Below are positions 16,778 to 29,300 of a stretch of DNA of 64,000 bases, piece after piece. The position numbers were made by a program, and so were the translations under genes. The notes beneath the pieces are model-generated. The model saw nothing but the letters and a program-made list of their open reading frames with translations. It had not been told where the DNA came from and did no database searches. Each line of letters begins with the position of its first letter. Position 1 is the stretch's first letter. This DNA comes from Heterodera schachtii. Lineage: Eukaryota > Nematoda > Chromadorea > Rhabditida > Heteroderidae. The stretch lies in the NCBI GenBank assembly GCA_023374025.1, contig SIJG01000071.1:1-64000 (forward strand), read 5' to 3'.

Positions 16778-17591
16778 TCAGCCGCTGGCAACGGCATTCT
16801 CGTTCTCCTTTACAAAAATTAAAAATAAAATTTTGAAAATAAATAATAAGGTCATTTCACCTCTTGGATAGAAGGCAAACGGTTGCGGCGAATGGTACCA
16901 GTCGAGTCCTGCAAAAAAATAAATTAAAATCTGATTATTTTTTTCTATTTTCCATCCACTCACCCCTCCAGTGCGGCGCTCGTTGCCGACATTCTCGGCG
17001 GACAATCGATGGTCCGACGAACGCTGAAGGAAAATATTGTGTAATCGGATAAGAGGATGAGGGGGGGGGGGGAACTCACCTCACGAACCAGAAGACGAAG
17101 CGGACGAGGGCGGCTGTCTTCATTGTCAGACACCGGCGGACGACGACGCGGACGCAGTCCCCCAATGCGTCGCAGGCGAGACGGCACGTTCAGCAAGATT
17201 GCCCAAAAAATGAAAACCTGAAATTAAACCGATATTAAAATTTGAAATTTCATTTGAAAATTTTTTAATATTTTATTTTAAAATATTTAAAAATCACCTG
17301 AGTCATGAAGATGAACAGAAAAAACACAAAATTCATCGAGTTGACGCAGCCCGTCCCTTTGATGGTCATTCCAGCCACCAGCTCGGTGACATTGAAGTTG
17401 CTGGTATTGTCGCACGGTTTGCTGAGGAGATGGTCGGTAAACGACCCCAAATGGGCCACATTAAGGCACTCTACCGGTTTCGTATAATCAACCGGCCGGA
17501 TGCATACAGCATCCGGCCGGTTGCATACGCAACCCTCAACGACCATCCAGGTCAAATTGGTGGGACGAACAGAAATGGGAATGATGCTCAT
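16778..17591 (-). CDS. Five-exon gene for a single-pass membrane protein with Arg-rich tail
   Basis: Exons 17591-17298, 17217-17080, 17023-16964, 16908-16861 and 16807-16778 join in phase 0 at every junction with GT-AG introns of 80, 56, 55 and 53 bp, giving 189 residues. Residues 1-82 hold six cysteines and three N-glycosylation sites (NLT, NTS, NVT), so they probably face outward. A transmembrane helix follows at about residues 86-108. The rest is strongly basic (SRLRRIGGLRPRRRPP) and polar, as expected for a cytoplasmic tail. ATG 17591 lies 25 bp after an acceptor (CAATTTTTAG at 17617), which could accept a spliced leader or an upstream exon. The lack of a signal peptide makes an upstream exon plausible; a possible one at 17789-17718 does not join in frame. 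Not recognised; probably a host gene. Confidence 0.65.
17490..17522. repeat. Perfect GC-rich hairpin inside a coding exon
   Basis: AACCGGCCGGATGC at 17490-17503 and its exact inverse complement at 17509-17522 surround a five-base loop. It lies in exon 1 of the membrane-protein gene, where it encodes part of the Cys-containing outer domain. Confidence 0.8.
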
Positions 17592-17616
17592 TGGGTAAGG
17601 GAATTTGATCAGTTTG

Positions 17617-18059
17617 CTAAAAATTGGAAAAGGAAAAGGGCCAAATTTTGTACAAATGAATGTGAGAAGTGCCCTGTGGCTATGCGGGTATGACTATCCC
17701 GCCCATCCCAAACTCACATTCAATGGGACCGAAATCGTGGCCATTGTCTGTTGTGATCCTTTGTCCAATATGCTGACCATTGGGCACATCTAAAAGCATT
17801 GCCCGATCACCCCCTTCCCCGCTTTCTCTTCAAAATTTCCATTCACACATTTGCCGCGATGGCCATTTGCCCAAAATGCAGATTCGTTTGATCAAAGAAT
17901 GACACCGATTGGGATGAAGTGCGCCGAAGGGGAAGAGAGAAAGGCAGAGATAACACACACACTTCACTCTGTCCCTTCTTCTCTTCCCTTGGCCGCACAT
18001 CGTCTCACACAGGCAGAATATGCAAAGCAACAATATTGTCAATTGAATGGAAAAATGGC
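17617..18059. other. Non-coding interval upstream of the membrane-protein gene
   Basis: Moderately GC-rich with CT/GA tracts. A hydrophobic minus-strand frame at 18042-17830 starts with TTG rather than ATG and shows no usable splice to the gene. It probably contains the promoter, but I see no specific element. Confidence 0.4.
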
Positions 18060-18608
18060 GGGGGGGGGGGGGTGGGGATGACCCCCACCCCTAAAGTTTG
18101 GGTAAAAGAATATTTTAAAAGTCAAAATTTGTATTACAGTATTTTAAAATGCGTGAAAATTTGGTCCCGAACCTTTGGGTTTTAATTGGAATTGATTACG
18201 GTATACAATTCGGGGAAAAAATCTCCACAACATTTTTTCGAAAAATTCGGGAAAAAGCCTCCACACCTTTTGGTTTTTTTTAAATTTTTTTATTACGGTA
18301 GCCCCCTCCGCAAAAATGCGCGAAAATTTGGTCCCAAACATTTTCATTTTAATTAGAATTGTTACGGTAAACCCTCTGAAAATTCAGCTCCACACCTTTT
18401 CGTTTTTTTTTCAAAAATTTTTTTATTACGGTAGCCCCCTCCCCCAAGTGCGCGAAAAATTGGCCCCAAACCTTTTGGTTTTAATTGATTAATTACCGTC
18501 CGCATAGTGCGCGAAAACCATGTCCTAAACCCTGCGGACGGTGCCGGTTTCACACCGAAGGTGTGAAACTTCACACCGGACGAGGACGGGTACCGTGGGA
18601 TAACTACT
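18060..18608. repeat. GC-richer repeat with degenerate tandem units and hairpins
   Basis: It starts with a G13-like tract facing ACCCCCACCCC and contains three degenerate units starting at about 18132, 18291 and 18423. Each unit has ATTACGGTA, then GCGCGAAAATT, then GGTCCC/GGCCCC and a T-rich end. It ends with a hairpin (GTTTCACACC, GAA loop, GGTGTGAAAC at 18552-18574) and GGGATAACTACT. The repeat at 10606-10798 shares the words, hairpin type and end. Likely a non-autonomous element or satellite fragment. Confidence 0.6.
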
Positions 18609-18800
18609 GTTGTGTAAATTAAAATTTTAAACATAATAAGATAAAGAATATTATTTATTACTCTTTTCTTTTAAATTTTTAATTAAATAGCTTTGTCTTA
18701 TTTTTTATTGTCTCAATTTTAAGGATCTGCGCAAATAAATTAAAAGTTATTGCTATGTTTGAAAAAAATCTTTAAAACATGCGTATCGGAGACGTTGTAT

Positions 18801-18866
18801 ATGATAGTCACGACGGTAGCTTTATAGTATATTATGATAGTCACGACGGTAGCTTTATAGTATATT
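18801..18866. repeat. 33-bp perfect tandem duplication
   Basis: Two adjacent identical 33-bp copies at 18801-18833 and 18834-18866, each starting ATGATAGTCACGACGGTAGC. Confidence 0.95.
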
Positions 18867-21800
18867 TATGTTTCTAAAAATATTTTTTTAATTTCTTTAA
18901 CTGTTTTATTATTTTTTCCTTATTACAGTATTATATTATTCATATTTAAACAGTGGAAAGGCACATAATGCCGATGTTGGCTGAGGTTGCTAATTTATAT
19001 GTATATAAATTATTTTATGTCTTTTTTTTATCATTTTATAAATATATAAGCGCGATCAAGTCCCTTCATTAGCTATTCCTCACTTGTTATGACGTTCTTT
19101 GGAGTGTCGCCACCTTTGCATTTTCATCATTCTTTCATGAAAATGTTATTTATTAAGTTTCATTTTCATACTTTTTTTATTAGCAAAAATTCTTTAAGAT
19201 ATTATTATGATATATTTTATATAATTATGTAAAATATATTTACATTAATTTGTGTTAATAATTTGTAAAAAAATTCTTGATCAATGAATATATTAAATAT
19301 TTTCCTAGCATTTTATATTATAGTGTGTATTGATCTATTTTATAAAGATTTATTTTTACATTATATAAATTAATTACTTGTTATTATATAAAAATAAAAA
19401 TAAGAATATTTAATGTTAAATATGGGCAAAATTGAAAATCTCAAAAAATTGCTCTTAATTTATTTTTTTTAAATATTTCTCAAAGTTATAATATTTTTTT
19501 GGATTAAAAAACTATTATAAATTCTTTTTTTATTAAAATTTTTACTTTATCATTTTTACCTCGCTTTTCTTACTCTTCCTATTGTTACAATATTTCTTGT
19601 TTCGGTTCTTTCTTATGATGTTCCCGTTGTTCCAATCAAACTTTTTAATTAAAATTACTTCTCGTGAATTGACACCCTACTGCAATTTTTAATCATTTAT
19701 AGCTAATTTATTTGTTATTTTGATTTAAATTTATTTTTTTAAATATTTCTCTGAACTTTTAATATTAAATGAATAAATTTCTTCTTTTTATGGAATTTTA
19801 CATTAACTAAAAATTATTTTTATTGTTCTATATGTTTTTTGTTAAATAAATTGTTTATAAATAATTTTTTTTTCTGTTGCCCTAACGATAATTGTTAAAA
19901 TTGTAATTTTTTTATTTTTATAATAAAAGATGATTAAATTTATTAGGCCTGAGTAGACCTTTTATTTATAAAGTTTTTTTATAAATATTTTAATTGATCT
20001 TATATTTTTTAAAAGTTTTAAAAAAAATAAAAATTTTGCACGGACTTTTTAAATACCACAACAAATTCTATAGGGATTTCACTTTCCTTATTTATATAAC
20101 TATTTATAAATACAATTGTAAAAATTAAATAAAAGATTATTTATTTCCAATAATTCATTTAGTGATAATGACAATTGTTTCTTTAAAAAAAATTTTTCTT
20201 CAACATTCTCGCTGAGGCTATCATGTATTGTGTCGCGCATTTATTATTTAATACAAATAATAATTAAATATTTTCAGCTTACGCCAAATACATTTTATTA
20301 TTATCCCATTAATATCTGGTTGAAAATTAATCTCTCATCGATCTCTATTGTCTGCTGTTCTTTTAGCCTCCTTTCTCTTATTTTTCCACACTCTCTCTTG
20401 CCCCATCTCTCTTTTACCGTATCTCTCTGTAATTTGTTAATTCGTTGCCTTTCTATTGACTGTCGCTGTGAATTTACTTCTTTTATCACACACAGCCTTC
20501 CATTATTTTAAATTTAATAATAAATTTGCCTTATCATTAAATTTTTCTTGTAAAATTTATTAAAGCATTGCAATAAATTTAAATTAAATGTTTGGATTAT
20601 TAATTTTTGGAATATTTTAAATAATTTTCAAAATTTAATCATTCTTAAATATTTTTTGTTCATTTAAATATTTTATTTATTTTCTATAATAAATATTTTC
20701 ATATTTTTTGTTTATTTTTATTTAATAATTTTTTTTTTTTCATCACAATAGCATTAGCTATTAATGATTTTAGTATCCGTTTTTTCCGTTATATTGAAGA
20801 TTAATTATTTCATGCGTGGTTATATGTTTTATATTATTTTTTTGTATATTGCTATGTCAAATAAAATTTAATTTTATTGAAATATTTAAAAAGTATAAAA
20901 TTTGAAAATTATTACGTTCGATCAAAAAGAAACATTAAAAAAAATAAATGCTGATTTTTTATCAAGACTTTTACTTGAAAAAATAATGCTTGTAGAATTA
21001 TGTTTTAAATTATTATTTTTTGTTTTGCTGTTATTTTTTCGATCGGTAACAATTTATATTTAAAAATAACTTATGTCCATTTTTTTATTTGTTATTTAAT
21101 ATATTTTATATAGTTTTTTTTTTTTTTTTGTTTTTTGATATCTTTTAATTTACATTTATTCGCTTTAGTTATAAAAAATTTCTATCATTTAAATAAATAT
21201 ATATTTATTTTTGTAATTTTATTTTTGGAACAGTCATATTCATAAAAACTTAAAAAATATTTTATGTTTGAATATTACATAATTCAAATTATAATTTTAT
21301 CAGCTAACAAATTTTGTAATTTTTCATTGTTTCTAAACATCTTTTAATTATTTTATCGGGAATTCACTCGATGAAAAAGTTTTTTAATTTATAAATTCTT
21401 TTTTAAATTTATAATTAAATTAATTTTAACCATCTAAAATATATGTAAAATATTTAGATTTATTAAATAATTAAATAATAGTTTCGATGGTTTCGATTAT
21501 ACATTTTTTGCCGTTTTAATAGAATCAAGCTGTTATCAAATGTTCATTTTTGTTTTTTTGTTAAATTTTTATAAAAATTTTCGGTCTATAAACTGCATGG
21601 TTTTGTGAGATTTATTTTTTATTATTTAAAAACGTAATAAAATTCATTAAATTATTTATATCAAGATTTATATATGTTGTTTTTATTTATATTTGGATTA
21701 GCTTAATAAATAAATTTTTAAATAAAAATGATCGGAAATTATTTTTGCAAAAAATTGACTTGAGAAAATAACTGATCGTGACAATTTCGTCCGCCGATAT

Positions 21801-22418
21801 TTTTTCGTTCGTGGAATTATTTATTTTAAAAATTTCCCTAGAAAACACTTATTTTAATTTAATTTTATTTTTAAAATATTTACAATTTTATTTATTGTTT
21901 TAATATTTTTACTTTTTGGGTAGATGATAAATTTATTTAAGATTTATTGATTTAATTATTATTATATAAGAAATAAAAAAAATTTTTTATTATTTAGATG
22001 AAAAAATAAATAAAAACATGCATTTTTCGTATTATTATTTTTTTATCGATAAAATTTTTTTTGGTATTTTTTCAAATAATTACTTATATCAAATTTATTT
22101 TATTACAACATTTTTCAGTTTATTACTCAACTTTATTTTTTTGTTGCATAATCTTTATTTCTTTCCCTTGGTTCATTCCACCACGGAGATTAAATTTAGT
22201 TTAATTTTTGCTTTTGTACACATAATAATAAATAAATATTTTCTTAATAAATACAACTTTCTTTATTGACTTCAATTATTACTAATAAAAGCATTTTATA
22301 AAAACAGGTAATTCATTAATTTCATTACACTTAATTTTTTTAATTTATTGTATAAAATGCTGACATAATAATTAACTCTTCTGAAATTTATTCGTTTTTC
22401 TTTAATCAATTTAAACAC
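18867..22418. other. AT-rich gene-free DNA
   Basis: Only short frames with AT-driven residue content (Phe, Leu, Ile, Tyr, Lys, Asn). I see no gene, RNA or element with clear ends here. Confidence 0.6.
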
Positions 22419-23124
22419 TTGGGTTGTAAATTAAATGGATTAACATATTTTTTCTGCGCATATGCTATGAAGAAAGGGGCTCAAAAATAGCATTTATACG
22501 TTAAAATTTTTTGATTTGGTGAAGGTTTTTAGTCCATATAAATCCATATTTTGGGGGTTTTCGCGAATAAATCCATATTTGGTCATTTTTGAGGTTTTAA
22601 TCCATTGGCCATTTTTGGCAAAATTTCACATGAAAAATGCAAAAAAAGCGAAAAAATACATCTCTAAAGATCGACTTTTTGGAAATTTTTAAAAAATTAC
22701 ACCTCAAAAAAGCGAAAAATTGAGTTTTCGTCGTCATTTTGACATTTTTAATAAATATTTTCGGCATTTTTTGCGAATTTTTCTTTGTTTAAATGAGAAT
22801 TTTTTTGAAATTTTGGCAAACTTTGAAATATTTTTTATACGATGGACGACAATAAAAAAAATTTGCATTTTATGTTTTAAATACATTTTTTGGTTGTTTA
22901 TTGTATTTTTTAAGTGTAATAAAGCAAATATTAAATACCTACACCTTTTTTGGAATTTTTAATGGTTTAAAACACATATTTTGACAGTTTTTAGTCCATA
23001 TTTTGGTCAATTTTGGCCATTTTTGAGCTTTTCAGTCCATATTTCGGCTTTTTTAGTCCATATTTTATGTCCATATTTCGGCTTTTTTAGTCCATTGACG
23101 TTTTTTAGTCCCTTTACAACCCTA
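22419..23124 (-). mobile_element. Word-built non-autonomous element, TGGA type
   Basis: Ends are inverted: GGGTTGTAAA on the left and TTTACAACCC on the right. Both arms repeat a word that reads TTTTTAGTCCATATTTT on the plus strand (minus strand TGGACTAAAAA). The centre holds the family core in reverse (plus strand GCGAAAAAATACATCTCTAA). Flanking octamers TTAAACAC and GTCATGAC do not match, so no target-site duplication is seen. Confidence 0.65.
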
Positions 23125-23712
23125 GTCATGACTTAATTTATTAGAATATTTTATTTTATTTATATAGTTATAATGCTTAACAAATTTTTCTTATTCAGTT
23201 AATTTTTTTTGCAAATTTATTTATAGATAGAAAGTTTAGATTTATTATATTTTGTGTTTTCCGTTTAGTTTTTGATTTATAATATATGAAATGCTGATAA
23301 TAAAAAAATGAATTTCTATATAAAATCAATTAACTTTTAATGTTTTTTCTTTTATTTTTCTATTATTTTATGATCTACAAAATTATAATAATATTACAAA
23401 ATTTTACTGCATGTTTCTTCATTTATTTTTTTTTTTATGAATTTTTCCTGAAAATTATCCCAAATTTGCTGTTAAGAAATTATGGGTTTAAAAATTGAAT
23501 ACATCTAACTTTTTATAGGGCAAGAAAAATCTGTAAAAATTCGCGCAGGATGCAAAATATTCCATCTCTCTAAGATTTTCCTCATGGAGAAAAAAAGTTC
23601 GAAAATTGAGTATCCTGAAAAATACAGTATCCCAATGTAAATTGGCTTAAAATTGGTCATTTTGTATTCTATCTGTCCGCCATTTTCCTCTTCTACGAAA
23701 AATTTAAATATA

Positions 23713-24030
23713 TATTATTAATTTTTTTTTAAATTTTTGTTCATTATTTATAATTTTTTGTTACTTAAATTAGGTTTATTTACTTAATGGATTATAATAA
23801 TTATCAATAATATTACTTTTAACATTTTTTTTTAATTTTTGGGTAAAATAAAACTTGTTTTCTACTGATAATTAAATAAATTAAAATATTTTTTAAATTA
23901 TTTTTTCTATTAAAAGTTAATAATTTCCATTTAATTTTTTTGTTCTTAAATAATTTTTTAATATATATTTTAATTTGGGCATTATTTTTCATTATTAAAA
24001 TTTTTATGCATATTTGTTAATATTGTTTTA
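23713..24030. repeat. 320-bp segment duplicated at 25555-26370
   Basis: The left 190 bp match 25555-25762 and the right 120 bp match 26259-26370, with only a few substitutions and indels. In the second location the two parts are separated by about 496 bp of other sequence. Confidence 0.85.
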
Positions 24031-25554
24031 TATGACTCACATTGTTTTGCAGGACGAAATTATTTATATAATTTTTTAATTTATTCATTTTTTTGCTTAT
24101 TTTGCTTTTTTTTTTCTTTTTTTTCTGTATTTCTAGAATGTATAAAGTTACTATTTGTTACCAATAAATAAGCAAATTTTAATATTATTTATTATTTTAA
24201 TTTTTCCTTAAATTTTAATCGCGCTAGCTGAATTGCTTCTCTGCATTTTAGCACGCCATGTTCTATAAGCACAATTTATTAAATATTTTATTTATTTAAA
24301 TAAGGGCGAACATTTTATTTATTTTCTCATTTTTATAGATATTTTAAGATTATGCACTTCTGTTTTAAGTGCTTTCTAAATAATTTTTTCATTTTTTTTT
24401 TGCATTTCAGTTAATTAAAATAAATTGATTTTTATAGTACTTTTGATTATTGACAAGTTTCGTAAAACCACCACAAGATAGAATACAGTTAAAATGCGAG
24501 TAAAATTTTATTTAATATTATGTTTTTTATGAATTTTTAAATATTAATCCGGCATTTTTAAAATGGACCTTTAATTTATGCAATTATATAAATAAATGAC
24601 TTATGTTCTATAATTGATTAATTTTAGTCGAATTTGAGCAAGTTATGAATTTATTTGAACTAATTTTTTCAATTTTTAATCTTGATAACTTAAATTATCT
24701 TAAAAATGAGTTAAAAAATTATTAATGATCGATCATTTGATTTTATTAATTTAAAATAATTGTATTTTATAAATTACATATGTTAAAATAGTTTATAATT
24801 ATTTTTATGTCTATTTTATTATTATTATTTATTGTATTTTTAAATTTTTAACAAAATTACCAGCTAATGTTGAGAATAATTAGTACATAATTCCATCATT
24901 TATTTGTTATCTCTATTTATATATGTGGATTTATAAAAAAAAACAACTTATTCTTGGACGATGATTTTGAAATTTTGCGCAGAGAACGGTCATGTTCCAT
25001 TTAGCAATTATTGTTGAATTGAAAATTTGTTATTTTTGAATATAAAATAATTACATAATGTAGGGAATTTAAACGATTTATTTCTAAAAAATATATTTAT
25101 TATTATTGTAAAAAATATCTATATATTTTAGTTTATTCTTAATTGTTATAAGTTAATTGTTTATTTTGCGGATTTGTTATTAATTATGTAATTTGTTTTT
25201 CTTTCGCTCGCTTCAGTTTATATTTTAGAATTAAATTTTATATATATTTTTTCATATAGATTATTTTTGATCATATAGCAATTAATACAATGTAATTTTA
25301 TTTTTATTTTAAGCTTTTAATATTTATTTTTTATTTAAAATATTAATAAACATATTATCTCTTGACTTCGCCCTGAGCTGTGATTTCGTTGTCAGATCGG
25401 AAGCAAAATTAAATTATTAAAAATTACTATATATCATATACTTGAAATTGATTCGATATCATATTATGTGTCTTTATTATCATAAAATTATAAATATTTA
25501 GTAATATATCATTTTGAAAAGTCTGCAGAAAAATAATAATATTTTAAATATTAT

Positions 25555-26370
25555 TATTAATTTTTTTTTTAATTTTTTGTTCATTATTTATAATTTTTTG
25601 TTACTTAAATTAGGTTTATTTACTTAATGGATTATAATAATTATCAATAATATTACTTTTAACATTTTTTTTTAATTTTTGGATAAAATAAAACTTGTTT
25701 TCTGCTGATACTTAAATAAATTAAAATATTTTTAAATTATTTTTTCTATTAAAAGTTAATAAAACATTTAATTAAGAATGAATTTGATGACTTCGTTTTT
25801 GCAATTTTTTGTCACTGCTTATTTTTTCAATATTTTAAATTTTTAATATGTAAAATTTCACAATCATTTCTTGTTGTTCAGCATCAATCCAGACAGTTGC
25901 TCAAACAGCGTTAACTTAGGAATTAGAGATTAATTTATTCAGCAACTTTAAGTTATTATTTTTAATATTCCTTATAAAAAACAATTTCCTCATTGAATAA
26001 AAGAATAATCTTTTTCTTATAAAAGTTTTTTTTTATTTATTTTTTTATTATCAATAGAATTTCATAAAAAATAAAATTAAGTTTTTAATTTATGCATATC
26101 TTTGTTAGAAAATCTTTATGATGTTAATTAGATGTTTCTAAAAAATTATATGTAAAGATAAGTTGAGTTAATTAATTTATTTTTTATTTTTATTTAAATT
26201 TGTTGGGCCTCTTAAACAAATGAAAAAAAAATAAAAGTTATTATATATCAAATTGGAAATTTTTGCCATTTAATTTTTTTGTTCTTAAATAATTTTTTAA
26301 TATATATTTTAATTTGGGCATTATTTTTCATTATTAAAATTATTATGCATATTTGTTAATATTGTTTTAT
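25555..26370. repeat. Second copy of the 23713-24030 segment, split by ~496 bp
   Basis: The match to 23713-24030 breaks at 25762 and resumes at 26259. The intervening sequence has no clear inverted ends or target duplication. Either it was inserted here or it was deleted from the first copy. Confidence 0.7.
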
Positions 26371-29300
26371 AAATTGAATTTAAAAATATTAAAATTAATT
26401 TTCTTTTTAGTTATTTTGTTTACTGGCTATTATATATATTCTTATATCCTATATAATTTTATTCCTAATGATGACTTTCTCTTTTTATCCTTCCATTTTT
26501 TTGAAACCATATATAAATTGATTAAGGTTTTGCTTATAAATTGTTATTTTTGTTTTAACATTATAAGTAGAGTGCTTAGTTTTCAACACAAAAAATCACC
26601 GATTCAGCACAGTAAACAGCACCAAATTTTCCAAAAATAAGCATAAAAAAGCACAAAAAGGCAAAATCTGCACAAAAAATTGGAAAAAAGCATTAAAATT
26701 AAGGAATTAAAAGCAGCAAAAATTGAAAAAAGGCTTCAAAAAAACGTTTGTTTGCTCCCTGATTATAAAAAACCTCCAAAATAGGTGCTAAAAATGGTAA
26801 TGAGATAGCATAATTTTAATTCTTGTCAAGAAAATAAATAAATTTTGGAGATGAATTTTTGATAAAAAAATTTTCCATTTCTTAGGGGTCTATTTTTCTG
26901 AAATTTTTCGGGTCGTTTCTCAGGGGGTGTATTTTTCTGGAAATTTTTGAATCGATTCTTAGGGGTGTATTTTTCATTTTTTTTGCATTTTTGTTAATAA
27001 ATTTTTTGAAAATAGCGTAAAATATTTTAAAAAATTCCTTAAAATGATAAAACAGCACAAAAATTAAAAAATCGAGAAATCAGCAAAAATCAGCATGAAA
27101 AAAGTGGGCTTAGAAGCCTCAAACCAAGTTATAAATGCGTTCTCATGCTTATTATCACGCCCCATGTTAGCAAAGTAATTAATTTTGTTTTTCATTTACC
27201 TTTTTTGCATTTAATGATTTTATTTTTAGGTGAAATTATTGTTTTTTGCTTAATTTATGACAGTATAATTCTTTATATTTATATAAAAAAAGGATTTTTA
27301 AAATTATTATCAAATAATATTGAATTTAAGCTTTTCGAACCCATTGCAACTTGGCGGCCTTATCAATTTAAATTTGTTAACCATAATGAGATGATAACTT
27401 CATAAATTTTTTTTTCTATTTATAATTTTAAGGAATCTTTTGGCTTATGAGCAATGATATTTGATGAAGTCGATATAATTAATAGATATAAAAATAAATC
27501 TCTGACTGTTTAAATAGGAATTAAATTTGCTGGAATTTTGGCCCTGCATTTTAATTAATAATTAAATTTTTAATTTTTTTATTTACACTTTATTTTGCCT
27601 TCATGAATTTTAAAAATATAATTATTAATTTAAAAAATATAAGTGATAATGAATCTAATTTCAAACTTTTTGTTTTTAAATTATATTTTAAATTCTCAAT
27701 TTAACAGAAAAATGTAATGTAACGGTTGAATTATTAAAACATTATAAAAATATTTATAAATATAAGAAATTACTGATTGTTTAAATATGAATAAGATTCT
27801 GGTTATATATATTTATTTTTAAAAATTTGAAAAGAATTCTTCTATTTATGTTTTTTTTCAATTTAATTATTCCTAATTAATTTTATTGTCCGCTAATTGA
27901 AAATATTAAAAGCTGAAAAGATGAGGTATTGTGTTTGACCGGGTAAAGTTTATGATTACATTTATTATTTTGAAATTCTTAGAATTAAAATAATTAATAT
28001 TTATTTATTTTAATTTTATTTTTTTAAATAAATCGCTTCTTATATCATTTATCAGTTTTGGTAATACTTTTTTGCGAAATTTTTTGAAGATTTTTATTTA
28101 TTTTAATGTCCTTAAGGTTGAATTAGTAATTTATTTGACTACATAAAATTCTCCATTCTCCTGGCTTTAAAGTTAAATTTGTAATATGTCATATGAAATT
28201 TTATTTTTAATTAAATAATTTTTATTTTTAAACTTTATAAGTTACTTTTTTGAACAATTGTGATTCCAGCAATTTTATTTCTTCAAATTATTATTTTTCC
28301 CATTTCCGAAAGTGTTATCAATTCTCATAGAATTCTTAAATATTTCATTACTAGGTATTAGGCATTTTATTTGTTAATGAAAATTTTCAAATAATATAGT
28401 ATTAAATACACTTGTATCATAGTTTTCTTCTATTCTTTTATGTATATTTAAATTGTTATTTTAATAATTTAAATCTTAAAATATTTTTAATTAATTATAT
28501 GTGCTCTGTCTGTTTATGCTCATTCATTATAAAAATATAAATTATTTTTGGCTTAATAATTTGAAAATTATTAATCAATAAAAATAGTCTAATATTTTCA
28601 TAAATTATTTTATATTTAGCTGATATTGTTGTATTTTATAAAGAATGTATTATTATTTTATATCTATAATTAGTTTTCTTGATATAATAATTAAAAGAAG
28701 ATGCATTTTGGTGATTTCACATTATAATGTTTCTGTTGTCCACATTTATGAATTCGAATATTTTTATTTGTCCTTTATCTAAATGTTCAGTCCTTTTTAT
28801 TTATTTATTTTTGTACTTATTTGCTTTAAAAAAATTCATTAATTAGTAATTTTATTTAATCCATATCAAAGTACATATTATCCTGAATGTATTAATTCTC
28901 ATTATATATATTTTTTTCTATGATAATTTTTATTTATACGGAAGAAAATTTATTTATCTTTTTATGTTTTTTATTTTAATTTATTTTCAAAATTTTATGA
29001 GTATGTTTTTTTTAAAGGATCCCCTCTCATAGTTAAATTAAGTTATGAGATAATTAAACTAATATATCTTTTTTATTACCTATTATCTTCTTCTTTTTTT
29101 TAAATAAATCGCTTTTCCTTATTTTATTTAATTATCTCAATTTTGTGGATTACTAAAAAATTTATGATTTTTTCGATTTAATGATAATTTTAATTTAAAA
29201 CTTAAATTAATTTTATTTATCTCTTTTTCATTTAAAAATTAGAACCCAAAAATTTTATGATTTTATAAACTTTGTTTTTGGGTTTTGTTTTCAAAAAGGT

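Noticed and set aside
17830..18042. Hydrophobic minus-strand N-terminus as a signal-peptide exon for the 17591 gene
   Set aside because: It starts with TTG, no ATG is in frame upstream, and splicing through the possible 17789-17718 exon does not reach the gene in frame.
17430..18081. Plus-strand frames over the membrane-protein gene and its upstream region
   Set aside because: They overlap the minus-strand exons with good splice structure and contain no recognisable features; part is driven by G-rich repeat sequence.
18801..18866. Start of a CRISPR-like or satellite array
   Set aside because: Only two directly adjacent identical 33-bp units without spacers; a simple tandem duplication in a eukaryotic genome.
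26353..27405. Frames repeated in both duplication units as possible duplicated genes
   Set aside because: They are present twice only because the DNA is duplicated; residue content is AT-driven and no splice signals or domains support them.
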